From: Siphonodentalium dalli
Lineage: Eukaryota; Mollusca; Scaphopoda; Gadilida; Siphonodentaliidae
Length of the DNA: 64,000 bases
Assembly: GCA_032622095.1 (NCBI GenBank)
Contig: CP136064.1
Span: 256,971,863 to 257,035,862, forward strand
Direction: 5' to 3'
Part shown: positions 12,641 through 25,467 of the stretch, in pieces
Numbering within the stretch: the stretch's first letter is position 1
Layout: each line of letters opens with the position of its first letter
Program-made: the position numbers and the translations under genes
The notes under the pieces: model-generated
The model's database searches: none
Told to the model about the DNA's origin: nothing
The model's input: only the letters and a program-made list of their open reading frames with translations

Positions 12641-13989
12641 CATTCTAGAGTTATCCTTCTTTGTTTATCTGTTTTTTTGTCATTCCGCGGAGATATATAT
12701 GCCATGGGTTATATCATCTCAACGAAATATGTTGTGGAGGTTAGCCATCATGGCTGCTTTTAAAAGGGGTGCAAATGACATTGGTCGCGTCATCCATTCG
12801 AGCGTTATCCTTCTTTGTTTATCTGTTTTTATGTCATTCCGCGGAGATATATATGCCATGGGTTATATGATCTCAATGAAATATGTTGTGGAGGTTAGCC
12901 ATCATGGCTGCTTTTAAAAGGGGTGCAAATGACATTGGTCGCGTCATCCATTCGAGAGTTATCCTTCTTTGTTTATCTGTTTTTTGTCATTCCGCGGAGA
13001 TATATATGCCATGGGTTATATGATCTCAATGAAATATGTTGTGGAGGTTAGCCATCATGGCTGCTTTTAAAAGGGGTGCAAATGACATTGGTCGCGTCAA
13101 CCATTCGAGAGTTATCCTTCTTTGTTTATCTGTTTTTTTGTCCTTCCGCGGAGATATATATGCCATGGGTTATATCATCTCAATGAAATATGATGTGGAG
13201 GTTAGCCATCATGGCTGCTTTAAAAAGGGGTGCAAATGACATTGGTCGCGTCATCCATTCGAGAGTTATCCTTCTTTGTTTATCTGTTTTTTTGTCATTC
13301 CGCGGAGATATATATGCCATGGGTTATATGATCTCAATGAAATATGTTGTGGAGGTTAGCCATCATGGCTGCTTTTAAAAGGGGTGCAAATGACATTGGT
13401 CGCGTCATCCATTCGAGAGTTATCCTTCTTTGTTTTTTGGTTTTTTTGTCCTTCCGCGGAGATATATATGCCATGGGTTATATGATCTCAATGAAATATG
13501 TTGTGGAGGTTAGCCACCGTGGCTGCTTTTAACCCTTACCCAACAGAACGGCCCTGTGCCAATGCATTCTCTTATATATGCGAGTCGACCATAGGTCGCC
13601 TCGCATATATAAGAGAATGCATTGGCTTAACACATTAAAAATTATAAAATTGTTAAAGAATGTAAGAAAAAATGGTAAAAAGTGTTAAAAAAGATTGTTT
13701 TTAGGCCAATGCATTCTCTTATATATGCGAGGCGACCTATTGTCGACTCGCATATATAAGAGAATGCATTGGCACAGGGCATAACTGTAACCATCACAAT
13801 GTGGTCAATGAACCGGTTCCAATGAAATCCATATTTGTATGGTTTTATTGAGACAGACCCAAGATAATTTAGGCTGTTGCAGCTTTATTTGGCCGTTTTT
13901 GGCCGGTTTGTTGGGTAAAGGGTTAAAAGGGGTGCAAATGACATTGTTCGTCTCATCCATTCTAGAGTTACCCTTCTTTGTTTATCTGG
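12641..13989. repeat. 154-bp tandem array, about 6 copies, split by a MITE
   Basis: Units start near ATTCGAGAGTTATCC and contain TTCCGCGGAGATATATATGC and GGAGGTTAGCCATCATGG. The period is 154 bp (equivalent points at 13,036, 13,190 and 13,344). Copies differ at a few positions. The array is interrupted between 13,532 and 13,923 by the second TTAA element and resumes for a final partial copy. The repeated 62-67-codon open frames in it come from the repeat and are not genes. Confidence 0.95.
13533..13922. mobile_element. TTAA-flanked piggyBac-like MITE, copy 2, inside the 154-bp array
   Basis: A 390-bp element with the same ends and two 67-bp hairpins (13,559-13,625 and 13,706-13,772) as copy 1. 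The array sequence GCTTTTAAAAGGGG is split exactly at TTAA, which appears at 13,529-13,532 and again at 13,923-13,926. This gives a pre-insertion reference within the same window and proves the 4-bp TTAA duplication. It is non-autonomous; the source transposase is not in the window. Confidence 0.96.
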
Positions 13990-14114
13990 AAATATTAGGG
14001 TTTTATTTGTTAGCTCAAAGTCAAGTATGATCTATTGGTATGGGTCGTACGTAGTCCATGCTTGTATGTGTACATGAGTCCGTCCGCCCGTAAACACATT
14101 TCCTTTAGCACACC

Positions 14115-14340
14115 CTATACAGGTCATATCTCTAATCCAATCATCGACAAATGTATGGATCTTCGGGGCGACCTCTAGATGGGAGCCATCGATTTTTTCC
14201 CCGAAATTCGTTTTAAAAATCATGACCACAGCAGCTATCTTGGATTTCAAATTTTAATCCACCGGCACACCGTGCACACCGCATTTATTGGAGAACTGTT
14301 TTGTAAATTTACAGGCATATATTTAGAATCACCTCCATAA
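14115..14340. repeat. Dispersed repeat family A, copy
   Basis: It contains the family blocks ATGGATCTTCGGGGCGACC, CTAGATGGGAGCCATCGA, CTTGGATTTCAAATTTTAAT and CGCATTTATTGGAGAACTG in the same order as the larger array in the CLCN6-like intron. It is diverged and non-coding. Confidence 0.8.
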
Positions 14341-15194
14341 TGTGAACGATGTTCGATGAAACTCGGTCCACAATAGCCACAATCATGTCATGCCTGTTGA
14401 TCAGTGAACAATTGGGCTGAGATAAGTTGTGGGTCATGAGCTCATAACCAAGTTAAAGTTGACCACCATATATGTTAACACTGTGGCATAATTCAAGTTC
14501 ATTACTCTCTGCTTGGATAGACCACACTGCATATTAACTTTTGTTTTCATTGGGCTGGAATAGTTGTGACTGCTTTATTCTTCATTATAATATATTAATG
14601 GGCTATGGTGTAAAATATTATGCAATTAAACATGTAACTGAACATTATGATACAAATGAAACCTCCTCTCATAGAGCCGAGACAATAAGCTATTTGGTGA
14701 TTGTATTTTTGTGTGAAATTATTAATTATTTTAGCAATTCTTGATACCGAAAGGGACAAAAAATAAAATAATATTTTCAGCCTCTCAAATGTATTAAAAT
14801 CCATTGTTTTTGTTGTCTCTTCACAATAGCTCAGATTGTATATACAATGAAATGAGAAACTCAAGACTTTTTGTGAGATAGATCCAAAGAAATATTTTTT
14901 TTTGCAAATCTATTGCCATTTTGTGGCTGGATTTATGCAAAACGTGCGTTTCCCCCTTAACGTGCATGCGTTATTGTTCATATGTCAGCGATGTCGTTAC
15001 TCACCGTTTAGGTGTCCAGGAAGGAGATAATAGTGAAGGCTGAATATCTAACAAAAGGAGTTCGTTACAACGTTTCCACGCACGTGGTGTTTTTGGTCAC
15101 AGATACCATCTTTATGTCCCACAACCGTCCCTGCACAATAATCGGGACAATAAAGTCATCCTGCAAATAATATGGATTCCATTCTCGTATTTTA
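14341..15194. other. Unassigned sequence
   Basis: Open frames of 67 and 89 codons on opposite strands overlap (14,541-14,864) and show no domain. Nothing else was recognised. Confidence 0.5.
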
Positions 15195-15498
15195 TTGCTA
15201 CCCTATTCCGGAAGTAGTAAGGTCCGAGTTAATATTAGCGATATGGATGTAACTGTTACGGACATAATAGAAGCACAAAGGCGCTATGTTTTTTATGGTT
15301 TACCAAATGGTTCACATGGGATGGATTGTGGGTTCTTTGCCCTGATGAAATCGGAACTGGCCTGGTTACCTTATATGATGCTCCGTCAGCTCATGTAGGT
15401 CGTGGGACCAGATTCCGATGTAGTTACAGGGGCGTTATGGCAGAGGGTTGGGGTATCTCAACCCACCATACTTTGGTAAAAAAAATTCAACAATTGGA
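15195..15498 (+). other. Open frames interrupted by the palindrome
   Basis: Two overlapping plus-strand frames run up to the left end of the giant palindrome. The second (from about 15,326) reads Gly/Arg/His-containing protein ending in KKIQQL and then enters the palindrome. If the palindrome and one copy of its flanking repeat are removed, this frame continues for about 10 codons into the right flank (29,514 onward) before a stop. No family was recognised. It could be a fragment of an older element or chance. Confidence 0.2.
15493..15498. repeat. Left flanking direct repeat of the palindrome (ATTGGA)
   Basis: ATTGGA abuts the left end and is repeated exactly at 29,514-29,519 outside the right end. 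It behaves as a 6-bp target-site duplication. If CA is included on the left, the match is CAATTGGA (8 bp), but then the right copy overlaps the last two palindrome bases. Confidence 0.7.
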
Positions 15499-15691
15499 TG
15501 ATGATAACCCGCCCGTTTGGCCCCCAGATCAGGAACGATAACTCTATCCGACCTATATGCAGTACATGGTGTTTGACCTATATTCTCCGCCCACGCATTG
15601 CATCATGGTCTATTTGTATGCCGGTTGTGCATGTCCGGACATGACCCGTTGGTTATATCCAATGGGATAATGTTAAAGTGACACTCGCATT

Positions 15692-15985
15692 GAAAACTTA
15701 CAAAAAATTCAAAAATTCAAAAACTTCAAAAATTTCAAAAATTTCAAAAACTTCAAAAACGTCAAAAACTTCAAAAACGTCAAAAACTTCAAAAACTTCA
15801 AAAACTTCAAAAATCGCAAAAAATTTCAAAAAAGTTTAAAAACTTCAAAATACTCAAAAATTTCAAAAAACTTAAAAAACTTTTCAAAAAGAAACAAAAA
15901 TGAAAAACAGAAAAAAATTCATAAATTAAAAAAATATGAAAAACTTAAAAAACTTCAACTTTTTCTAAAATTCAAAAATAATTTA
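15692..15985 (+). repeat. Subterminal A-rich decamer array, left arm
   Basis: Roughly 25 degenerate copies of a 10-mer close to AACTTCAAAA (variants AATTTCAAAA, AACGTCAAAA) lie about 190 bp inside the palindrome end, decaying towards the interior. Subterminal short tandem motifs are a common feature of transposase-binding regions, but here that role is inference. Confidence 0.9.
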
Positions 15986-16139
15986 AAATTAAATTAAAAT
16001 TAACTGTCTTTTAATATATCTAACCCACTGCCACTTCTAAGGGTTCCACACTACACCTGAGGGGATATTGAGTGGTCTACACACGTCTCCTAAACCCTAG
16101 AATAAGATCCAGCCCATAAGAAACACCGCCTCCTGCAAT

Positions 16140-16262
16140 GCCTGTCATTCGAATCTGACGCAATCCCTACTTCTGGCGCAATGCCTGAGTCATTCGAATC
16201 TGGCGCAATCCCTACTTCCGGCGCAACGCCTGAGTCATTGGAATCTGACGCAATCCCTCGCG
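16140..16262 (+). repeat. 45-bp triplicate, left arm
   Basis: GTCATTCGAATCTGACGC begins copies at 16,144, 16,189 and 16,234. The 45-bp period keeps one frame open (15-residue repeats rich in Pro, Glu and Ser), but the first copy lacks two bases upstream, so no long protein is formed. It is mirrored at 28,750-28,872. Confidence 0.9.
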
Positions 16263-16564
16263 AAACCTACCGGCTGACTCCACACCCATCGGCTAAACGT
16301 TGTATCACATGCTTATTATTTGATCATATCGTGGAAATTCAATGTTTTGTCATCACTCATGAGATATAACCCATATCCACTGAAAAAGGGTGGATATCCT
16401 CTATTTATTTATAATTTTTTCTTTGTTATCTTTTTTTTTATCCCTCTTTTTTATCTACCACTTCCTGTTTTTATTCGCTCTTCTTTTTCTTACAACTTCT
16501 AATCCCTCATAATCTTCGAATATCCACTTTCATCTCCAAGTTTTTGAAAAAATTCCTTGTTTAG

Positions 16565-16705
16565 TAGCACCTCCAGATGGGCTCTATAGAATTTGAACGA
16601 GGCATCCATCTTGGATATTACTCTTTCTATGACTAAATCCGTTAGCACGCTCTACAGATGTCATATAGGTAGCACGCTCTACAGATGTCATATAGGCCTC
16701 TTCAC
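16565..16705 (+). repeat. Family A fragment inside the palindrome, left arm
   Basis: CACCTCCAGATGGGC, CCATCTTGGATATTACTC and CTATGACTAAATCCGTTAGC match family A blocks of the CLCN6-like intron. A 28-bp piece starting GTAGCACGCTCTACAGATG is duplicated (16,643-16,696 region). Its mirror lies at 28,307-28,447. Confidence 0.75.
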
Positions 16706-18314
16706 ATCTTGTTTTCCATAATTTATTCATTCCTAATCGCTCCATTGACTGTAACAAATTAAATTACCCCCTCCCCCTGTATTTAGAATACATCCTTGAT
16801 TATTAATATTTCCTCCTTTCATGGTGTGCATGTTCCTTGGGACATCTTTGCTAATGTGAAGCCACACCTATTATATATATATATATATACAACTTTAAAA
16901 GCCCGCGAAAATATTACTCATATTATAGACTTCCCTTTGAAGACCTTTGTATGTGACAATGATCCGTAATATTGTTTCTAAGTGACACTGGCCAGTGAAA
17001 CTGATACTACGGGTATGAACTAGCCAACTTCACATCGTAACAATAATAAAAGGGACACTTCATCTATATCAGTCTCAAAACGTGTTGGTACACATCTGTG
17101 TGGAAACTAAAACCAATCACTCTTCGTCCGTCATCCGTACATAATTGTAATATAATTTTCTCAGAAACCACGGGATCCCTTTGGCTGAAATTTGGTCTCA
17201 ACATGGGATAAGAAATTATCCATGGAAGACAACAGTGTCCGTGTGGGGGAGAAGCTTCGTAGTGTTTCGCTGTCGCCATGGTGTTTGTTTGGGTATAGGC
17301 ATGGGTGGTGAGTGTGGTTCTCATATGGTATGAACTAGCCTTTACTGACTGAGGTAATTTAGTGCACATGTCATCACTTCACTGATAACCATTATATGGT
17401 CAAATCCCTACACTATCAAACGCAATGTTTCAATAATGGGTTTTCTTAAAATTTTGACTAAATATTGGTTATATTATACGCATCAGCGATCCTTCTTAAT
17501 AACGCTCTGTATATTTTCAAACGCATTGCACTAAATGGGTTTGGAATAGCCATACAGGAAAGGAGAAACTGAGGTCCTGGGTAGGTCGACTGCATATAGC
17601 AGTATATATGGGGTACAGACATGGACAGCAATGGGTTCCTCGTGGCTTCTGGTCTACACATGACATATTAAAGTTAACCACACCCATCGGCGCGCCTTTA
17701 TTGGGCTATGAAGCGCCATACAGGCTCGAATCATGGCCTTCGCCATGTGTTTCTATTTGAACCCACATTAGTAACTAAATAAAATCTTTCTCTCCAGGTT
17801 GTTTCACGCCATAACCTTGATTTGGAAAGCTTGAAGGGCTAATTAAGCTTCAATTTAAATCCCAACATTTTCTTATTTGAAGAACGTATCTGGTTAAACA
17901 TGTCCACCATAGTAAGCTCATTTAATTCAAAGAGCTTCACACATAGTCCCACTAGTAATGATGTGTCGTTATTTACTACAGAAATGGTCATATAGAATAC
18001 AATACAACACATTTTGGTCACATACCTTAAAGGTGCACGTCACTTTCGCAAGATATCGAACTGACCATGTATAGAGTGGAATGACATGTCGGGTATCAAA
18101 TGTATAATCAGTTCCAGTATTTCGTCCATAAGGCAGTTTTGGTTGTAACATCATTGTGTATGACGGTTCATTCATATGATATCTTAGCGGTTGCACACGA
18201 TACTGTCTGTTGTATTTTATGTCTTATATCATGTATATTAATTGCTCCATGGATGGTAGGAGTATGGCATTGGTGTCTGGTTCTTCGATGTATTCTAGTC
18301 ATAGTTCATTCATA

Positions 18315-19545
18315 TTATTACTCTAAAATCTCCATTAAATGGAGAAACTAAAGAGCCCATATTATGTAGACTAGTGTATAAATACTTACTTCATGCATTA
18401 TTTTTATCAATTATATGTATTATAACTCCCATCAAGATAGGCTGTTATACAGAGGAAACAAAGCATGTACCAAGTGACAGTCTGTACCAAGTGACAGTCT
18501 CATGTCACGAAAGGCCTACTATGTGGACACATTTTCTTATCAAAACGCTCTATTATGTAGGGGGTTATCAACCATTGGTCTGGAAAAGGCATACGAGCGG
18601 AAGGCGTGTATACACATTTATTCGATGTACTCTTTAATCGTCGATTTCTCTTTATTGTCGTTAATTTATAGCATTATTAGTAGGAATCTAAACTCGCCGT
18701 TATATTGAGAAAATAATGCGTCAATACCAGTCAATACTGCTTTATTGGCGGTAAATGAAATTATTGAATCATGTATCGCAGCTAAACAAGCGAGACAACT
18801 GATCACAACACAAAAATTAGTAATATTTCTGAAGCCTTGAGTGGGTTGTAATACACAGTGTAAATTTTCATTATTGCTACCATTTAAGGAAACATGCCCC
18901 CGATAGGGCTACTATGCGAACACATGTCTATATTAATTTCACATATTCCTTACCGTTCATTCATATATACTCCAAGCTCTCTGTTAATACAGAGGCATCA
19001 AAACATTGGTCTGGAAGAGACCTACTATGTGGATGCGTGTATACATATTTACTTGATGTATTCTTTAATCGTTCATTTCTCTTTATTATCGTTCATTTAT
19101 AGCATTATTAGAAGAAATTTAGTCTAAAATCTCCATTACATGGAGACAATAAAGAGCCCATATGGTGTAGACTAATGCATAAATACTTACTTCATGTATT
19201 CTTTTCACCAATTATATGTATTGTACATCCTATACATTTAGTCCGTTATACAGAGGAAACAAAGCATGTACTACGTGGCAGTTTCATATGACGATAAGAC
19301 CTACTATGTGAACACATGTGCATATTAATTTCACATATTCTTCTCAAAACGCTCTATTTTATACGGGGGGTATCAAACATTGGTCTGGAAAAGGCATGCT
19401 ATGTGGACGCGTGTATACATATTGACTTCATATATGCATTCATAGTTCATTTCTCTTAATTGTCGTTCATTTAATAGCATTATTAGTAGAAATATAGTCT
19501 AAAACCGTCGGTATATGGAGAATATATAGCGTCAATACTGTTTTA
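18315..19545 (+). repeat. Diverged duplication with ~805-bp period, left arm
   Basis: The blocks TCTAAAATCTCCATTA, AAAGAGCCCATAT, ATAAATACTTACTTCATG and CATTGGTCTGGAAAAGGCAT occur near 18,320-18,590 and again near 19,128-19,400. A third partial match (CATTGGTCTGGAAGAGACC) lies near 19,002. This is an old tandem duplication, non-coding. Its mirror is at 25,468-26,698. Confidence 0.8.
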
Positions 19546-21019
19546 TTGTTGGTAACTCAAATTATTGCATTATGTATCGCAACTAAACAAGCGAGATAAC
19601 TCATAAATTCTTAATAGTTCTGATGTCTATGGCAGTTCACACAGTGTATATTTTCATTGTTGTTACCATTTTAGTGCATACATTACTGATTTCTGTGTAA
19701 GAACGCCGGTCTCCATTGTTGTTATGATTGTGCCTATAACTGTCCATATTCTTAAAGCAAGTACGGTACCTCTATGTGATATGATCTATAAAAATTTCCA
19801 TTTTCACAGGTAAATCACGTATAAACGCTCTTTAATGTATAGTTAAACTGAGTTTTCACATGCAGGGCTATGTCTTTGTGGACTATATACGTGGTATACT
19901 TCAGTATATACACGAAGTGAATGTGTTCTAAGTATACGTATCTGATTTATGTATACGTCCGTGTTTCTTAAAGCAAATCCAATACATATTAGTGCGTTAT
20001 ATTATGATGTACATTAAGTGCCCTTTTCACTGTTAAATCAAGTAAAAAGGCCCTCTACTATAGTTAACTATTCAGTTCCACGTACGCTATAAGATCTATG
20101 GTGGTCCGGTGTGTCTTATCAATATGCCATTATATGCACGAATGTAATGTGTTCAAATATGTGGGTTATGATGTATACTTTAATGTTAAAGTATATAAGC
20201 ACTCTTTAAGATATGCATATGCAGAATGTTGCCTCTTTACACTGACAGAAAAAAAAGGAATATATAATTTTGAGTACTACTCTTCATAAAACGTTAGAAA
20301 ACCATAATCTAACAACGAATATCGAAGAACAATGTAATTACTTGATAAGCATTGTAAATATTTCGTCTGTTTTAAATAAAATGGAAATATTTCGTCTATT
20401 TGAAATACAGTTGGAAGCAACAATCAAGTATTTAAATGAAATTTGGACCAAAATCTTATAATTTGAGAAAACGTATATAATTTCTATCGAAGTCTTATAA
20501 TAAAGGAAGGCTTTGTGCGAATCCATTCGGTCTAATGTGTGAATGTGTTCATCATCGCAAATATAATGATGCAGAAATGAATATTTCCTAGAATAATGTT
20601 AACATAGCTTGTATTTAACCGAAATAATATAGCATTTGAGTTAAAATGTTTCATATTAGGACCATAACGAACCAATGCATAAAAATACAATATTTTGTTT
20701 TTCATTCTCGATCAAAATAATGCAGGGTTGTCAATTATCAACAAAAAACAAATACTTTGAAACAAAAACGATGACATAAGAAGGAATATCCAAGAGCTAG
20801 TGTGAAAATAACCCTCACATTTATAAAAAAAAAACAATAAAATTAAAGTTTTCGAGTAAGTCCTTCAAATTTATTGAATGTTTTCGTCTATGTTGGATCA
20901 AATTTGACACAAAAATCAATTAGCTCACTAACAGTTCGCGCAATATCTCATATTTTGAGAAAACGTTTGCAATTTTAGACAACAATATTGCTAGTGAAGG
21001 TGAATATTTCATCCTGGAA

Positions 21020-22100
21020 CTCATGAAATATGATAAAAATAGATGTAAAGACACTTCACGAGCCCTCATATATTTGAGTTATGAACATAAAGTCATCTCA
21101 TAGTGCCATTGTACCCCATAATTTGGTCAGGAGAAATATGTATTTCATATTTGACCCTTCATCTGTGGTAAAAAATGAATTAAGGGACATGGGAGTGGTG
21201 TCCCTGGACATTAACCTAGAGCATAAATTGACTCAATTATGCAATTTTAGGCAACATTCTTGCCAGGGAAAGTGTATATTTCATGTTGGAACTCATCCAA
21301 TGTGATAAACATGCATCATAAGACACTTAATGAGCTCTGATGACTTTGAGTTATGACAACAACGGCATCTCATACTAGATTGTAAGCCATAATTTGGTCA
21401 GGAAAAGTGTAAATTTCATATTTTATCCTACATGTGTTTTAACAATCAATGTAATTACACCCCATCGGTCGCCTAGACACAGCGTAAATGTTCTCAAGTT
21501 TTCAATTGTAGGCCACAATGTCGGCAGTGAAGGTAAACATTTCATGTTGGAACCCATGAAATGTGATAAAATGGATAAAAAGACACTTCCTGAGTCCTTA
21601 TGACTGAGTTATGAACATAAAGGGAACTCATAGTGTATTGTAGGTCATAATTTGGTCAGGAAAATTGTAAATTTCATGTCTTAAGCTCCATGTGTTTTTA
21701 AAATATATGTAATTACAACCATTGGGTCCCTAGAGATCAATCCACAGTCCATGTGTAGTCCATATGCAATTTTAGGGAACAGTTTTGCTAGTGAAGGTGA
21801 ACATTCCAGGCTGGAACTCATGAAATATGATAAAAATAGATGAAAAGACACTTTCTGAGGCCTTGGTCGGGAGAAATGTGTATTGTATTTTGACCCTTGA
21901 TGCGTGGTAGCAATCAATGAAATTACACCCCATGGTATCCTCAGATATGAAGCAACATCATAAATGCACTCAGTTTTGGCAATTTAGACAACATTGTTGA
22001 TGGGGAAGTTGTACATGTCATGTTGGAACTGGTGAAATGTGATAATAATTGATCAAAAGACACTCGATGAGCCCTGATGGGTTTCAATTATGGTCATAAA
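21020..22100 (+). repeat. Diverged tandem array, ~265-bp units, left arm
   Basis: About four units each carry GACACTT(C/A)-TGAGCCCT, GAGTTATGAACATAAAG, TAATTTGGTCAGGA, TTTCATGTTGGAACTCATG and AATGTGATAA in the same order. It lies close to the palindrome centre and is mirrored at 22,913-23,993. Confidence 0.85.
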
Positions 22101-22492
22101 GGCATATGATAGTGTCATTATACAACGGGGAAATTTGGGAAGCGCCAACAAAGCGTATCTGCACGGTGTTATACGAATCAAAATGATCCTGATATAAGAA
22201 ATGCAATCTAGATCATACTCAGTATCTTCGTATCGACTGAATATATCGTTATTCGATGGTGTTCCTGGCATACCTCCGTCTTTACTTTTCTTATGCTTTT
22301 GTAGATTGTAGTTCGACGATAATATCTTTCTGCACAAATGGCACCCGTGTATTGTCTCGAATCATGGGAAGAACTATCGTCCTTATACCAGCGAAAAGAT
22401 GAGCAAATATGGTGTGGTATTATAAACTCGCCGCGTTCGTACCTCTATTTATCGTTTAGAGTAATTGTTCTTAGATAAAAAAAATAGGCGCG

Positions 22493-22520
22493 CGTGCGGC
22501 CCCCTCATCCCCACTGCCGC
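22493..22520. other. 28-bp GC-rich spacer at the palindrome centre
   Basis: The only unpaired sequence between the arms is 28 bases, 22 of them G or C, in an AT-rich region. The arms abutting it end in TAGGCGCG and CGCGCCTA. Partial pairing of GCGG with CCGC could extend the stem further. Confidence 0.9.
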
Positions 22521-22912
22521 CGCGCCTATTTTTTTTATCTAAGAACAATTACTCTAAACGATAAATAGAGGTACGAACGCGGCGAGTTTATAATACCACA
22601 CCATATTTGCTCATCTTTTCGCTGGTATAAGGACGATAGTTCTTCCCATGATTCGAGACAATACACGGGTGCCATTTGTGCAGAAAGATATTATCGTCGA
22701 ACTACAATCTACAAAAGCATAAGAAAAGTAAAGACGGAGGTATGCCAGGAACACCATCGAATAACGATATATTCAGTCGATACGAAGATACTGAGTATGA
22801 TCTAGATTGCATTTCTTATATCAGGATCATTTTGATTCGTATAACACCGTGCAGATACGCTTTGTTGGCGCTTCCCAAATTTCCCCGTTGTATAATGACA
22901 CTATCATATGCC

Positions 22913-23993
22913 TTTATGACCATAATTGAAACCCATCAGGGCTCATCGAGTGTCTTTTGATCAATTATTATCACATTTCACCAGTTCCAACATGACATGT
23001 ACAACTTCCCCATCAACAATGTTGTCTAAATTGCCAAAACTGAGTGCATTTATGATGTTGCTTCATATCTGAGGATACCATGGGGTGTAATTTCATTGAT
23101 TGCTACCACGCATCAAGGGTCAAAATACAATACACATTTCTCCCGACCAAGGCCTCAGAAAGTGTCTTTTCATCTATTTTTATCATATTTCATGAGTTCC
23201 AGCCTGGAATGTTCACCTTCACTAGCAAAACTGTTCCCTAAAATTGCATATGGACTACACATGGACTGTGGATTGATCTCTAGGGACCCAATGGTTGTAA
23301 TTACATATATTTTAAAAACACATGGAGCTTAAGACATGAAATTTACAATTTTCCTGACCAAATTATGACCTACAATACACTATGAGTTCCCTTTATGTTC
23401 ATAACTCAGTCATAAGGACTCAGGAAGTGTCTTTTTATCCATTTTATCACATTTCATGGGTTCCAACATGAAATGTTTACCTTCACTGCCGACATTGTGG
23501 CCTACAATTGAAAACTTGAGAACATTTACGCTGTGTCTAGGCGACCGATGGGGTGTAATTACATTGATTGTTAAAACACATGTAGGATAAAATATGAAAT
23601 TTACACTTTTCCTGACCAAATTATGGCTTACAATCTAGTATGAGATGCCGTTGTTGTCATAACTCAAAGTCATCAGAGCTCATTAAGTGTCTTATGATGC
23701 ATGTTTATCACATTGGATGAGTTCCAACATGAAATATACACTTTCCCTGGCAAGAATGTTGCCTAAAATTGCATAATTGAGTCAATTTATGCTCTAGGTT
23801 AATGTCCAGGGACACCACTCCCATGTCCCTTAATTCATTTTTTACCACAGATGAAGGGTCAAATATGAAATACATATTTCTCCTGACCAAATTATGGGGT
23901 ACAATGGCACTATGAGATGACTTTATGTTCATAACTCAAATATATGAGGGCTCGTGAAGTGTCTTTACATCTATTTTTATCATATTTCATGAG
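22913..23993 (-). repeat. Diverged tandem array, ~265-bp units, right arm
   Basis: Mirror of the array at 21,020-22,100, with the same units and order. Confidence 0.85.
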
Positions 23994-25467
23994 TTCCAGG
24001 ATGAAATATTCACCTTCACTAGCAATATTGTTGTCTAAAATTGCAAACGTTTTCTCAAAATATGAGATATTGCGCGAACTGTTAGTGAGCTAATTGATTT
24101 TTGTGTCAAATTTGATCCAACATAGACGAAAACATTCAATAAATTTGAAGGACTTACTCGAAAACTTTAATTTTATTGTTTTTTTTTTATAAATGTGAGG
24201 GTTATTTTCACACTAGCTCTTGGATATTCCTTCTTATGTCATCGTTTTTGTTTCAAAGTATTTGTTTTTTGTTGATAATTGACAACCCTGCATTATTTTG
24301 ATCGAGAATGAAAAACAAAATATTGTATTTTTATGCATTGGTTCGTTATGGTCCTAATATGAAACATTTTAACTCAAATGCTATATTATTTCGGTTAAAT
24401 ACAAGCTATGTTAACATTATTCTAGGAAATATTCATTTCTGCATCATTATATTTGCGATGATGAACACATTCACACATTAGACCGAATGGATTCGCACAA
24501 AGCCTTCCTTTATTATAAGACTTCGATAGAAATTATATACGTTTTCTCAAATTATAAGATTTTGGTCCAAATTTCATTTAAATACTTGATTGTTGCTTCC
24601 AACTGTATTTCAAATAGACGAAATATTTCCATTTTATTTAAAACAGACGAAATATTTACAATGCTTATCAAGTAATTACATTGTTCTTCGATATTCGTTG
24701 TTAGATTATGGTTTTCTAACGTTTTATGAAGAGTAGTACTCAAAATTATATATTCCTTTTTTTTCTGTCAGTGTAAAGAGGCAACATTCTGCATATGCAT
24801 ATCTTAAAGAGTGCTTATATACTTTAACATTAAAGTATACATCATAACCCACATATTTGAACACATTACATTCGTGCATATAATGGCATATTGATAAGAC
24901 ACACCGGACCACCATAGATCTTATAGCGTACGTGGAACTGAATAGTTAACTATAGTAGAGGGCCTTTTTACTTGATTTAACAGTGAAAAGGGCACTTAAT
25001 GTACATCATAATATAACGCACTAATATGTATTGGATTTGCTTTAAGAAACACGGACGTATACATAAATCAGATACGTATACTTAGAACACATTCACTTCG
25101 TGTATATACTGAAGTATACCACGTATATAGTCCACAAAGACATAGCCCTGCATGTGAAAACTCAGTTTAACTATACATTAAAGAGCGTTTATACGTGATT
25201 TACCTGTGAAAATGGAAATTTTTATAGATCATATCACATAGAGGTACCGTACTTGCTTTAAGAATATGGACAGTTATAGGCACAATCATAACAACAATGG
25301 AGACCGGCGTTCTTACACAGAAATCAGTAATGTATGCACTAAAATGGTAACAACAATGAAAATATACACTGTGTGAACTGCCATAGACATCAGAACTATT
25401 AAGAATTTATGAGTTATCTCGCTTGTTTAGTTGCGATACATAATGCAATAATTTGAGTTACCAACAA

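Larger units (their letters stand above)
15499..22492 (+). repeat. Left arm of the giant palindrome
   Basis: It contains in order: the terminal block; a subterminal A-rich 10-mer array (15,692-15,985); a 45-bp triplicate (16,140-16,262); a family A fragment (16,565-16,705); a (TA)n run near 16,871; unassigned sequence to about 18,315; an 805-bp diverged duplication; unassigned AT-rich sequence from about 19,550 to 21,020; and a tandem array of about 270-bp units ending near 22,100. Short open frames here are mirrored exactly in the other arm and have no recognisable domain. Confidence 0.93.

Noticed and set aside
12627-13532. Series of 62-96-codon plus-strand frames with a hydrophobic segment
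   Set aside because: Repeated once per 154-bp unit; produced by the array, and shared frames vary with single-base changes.
17064-18351. Short open frames in the palindrome arms (up to 101 codons)
   Set aside because: No recognisable domain, no splice context, overlapping frames on both strands; they recur only because of the mirror symmetry.
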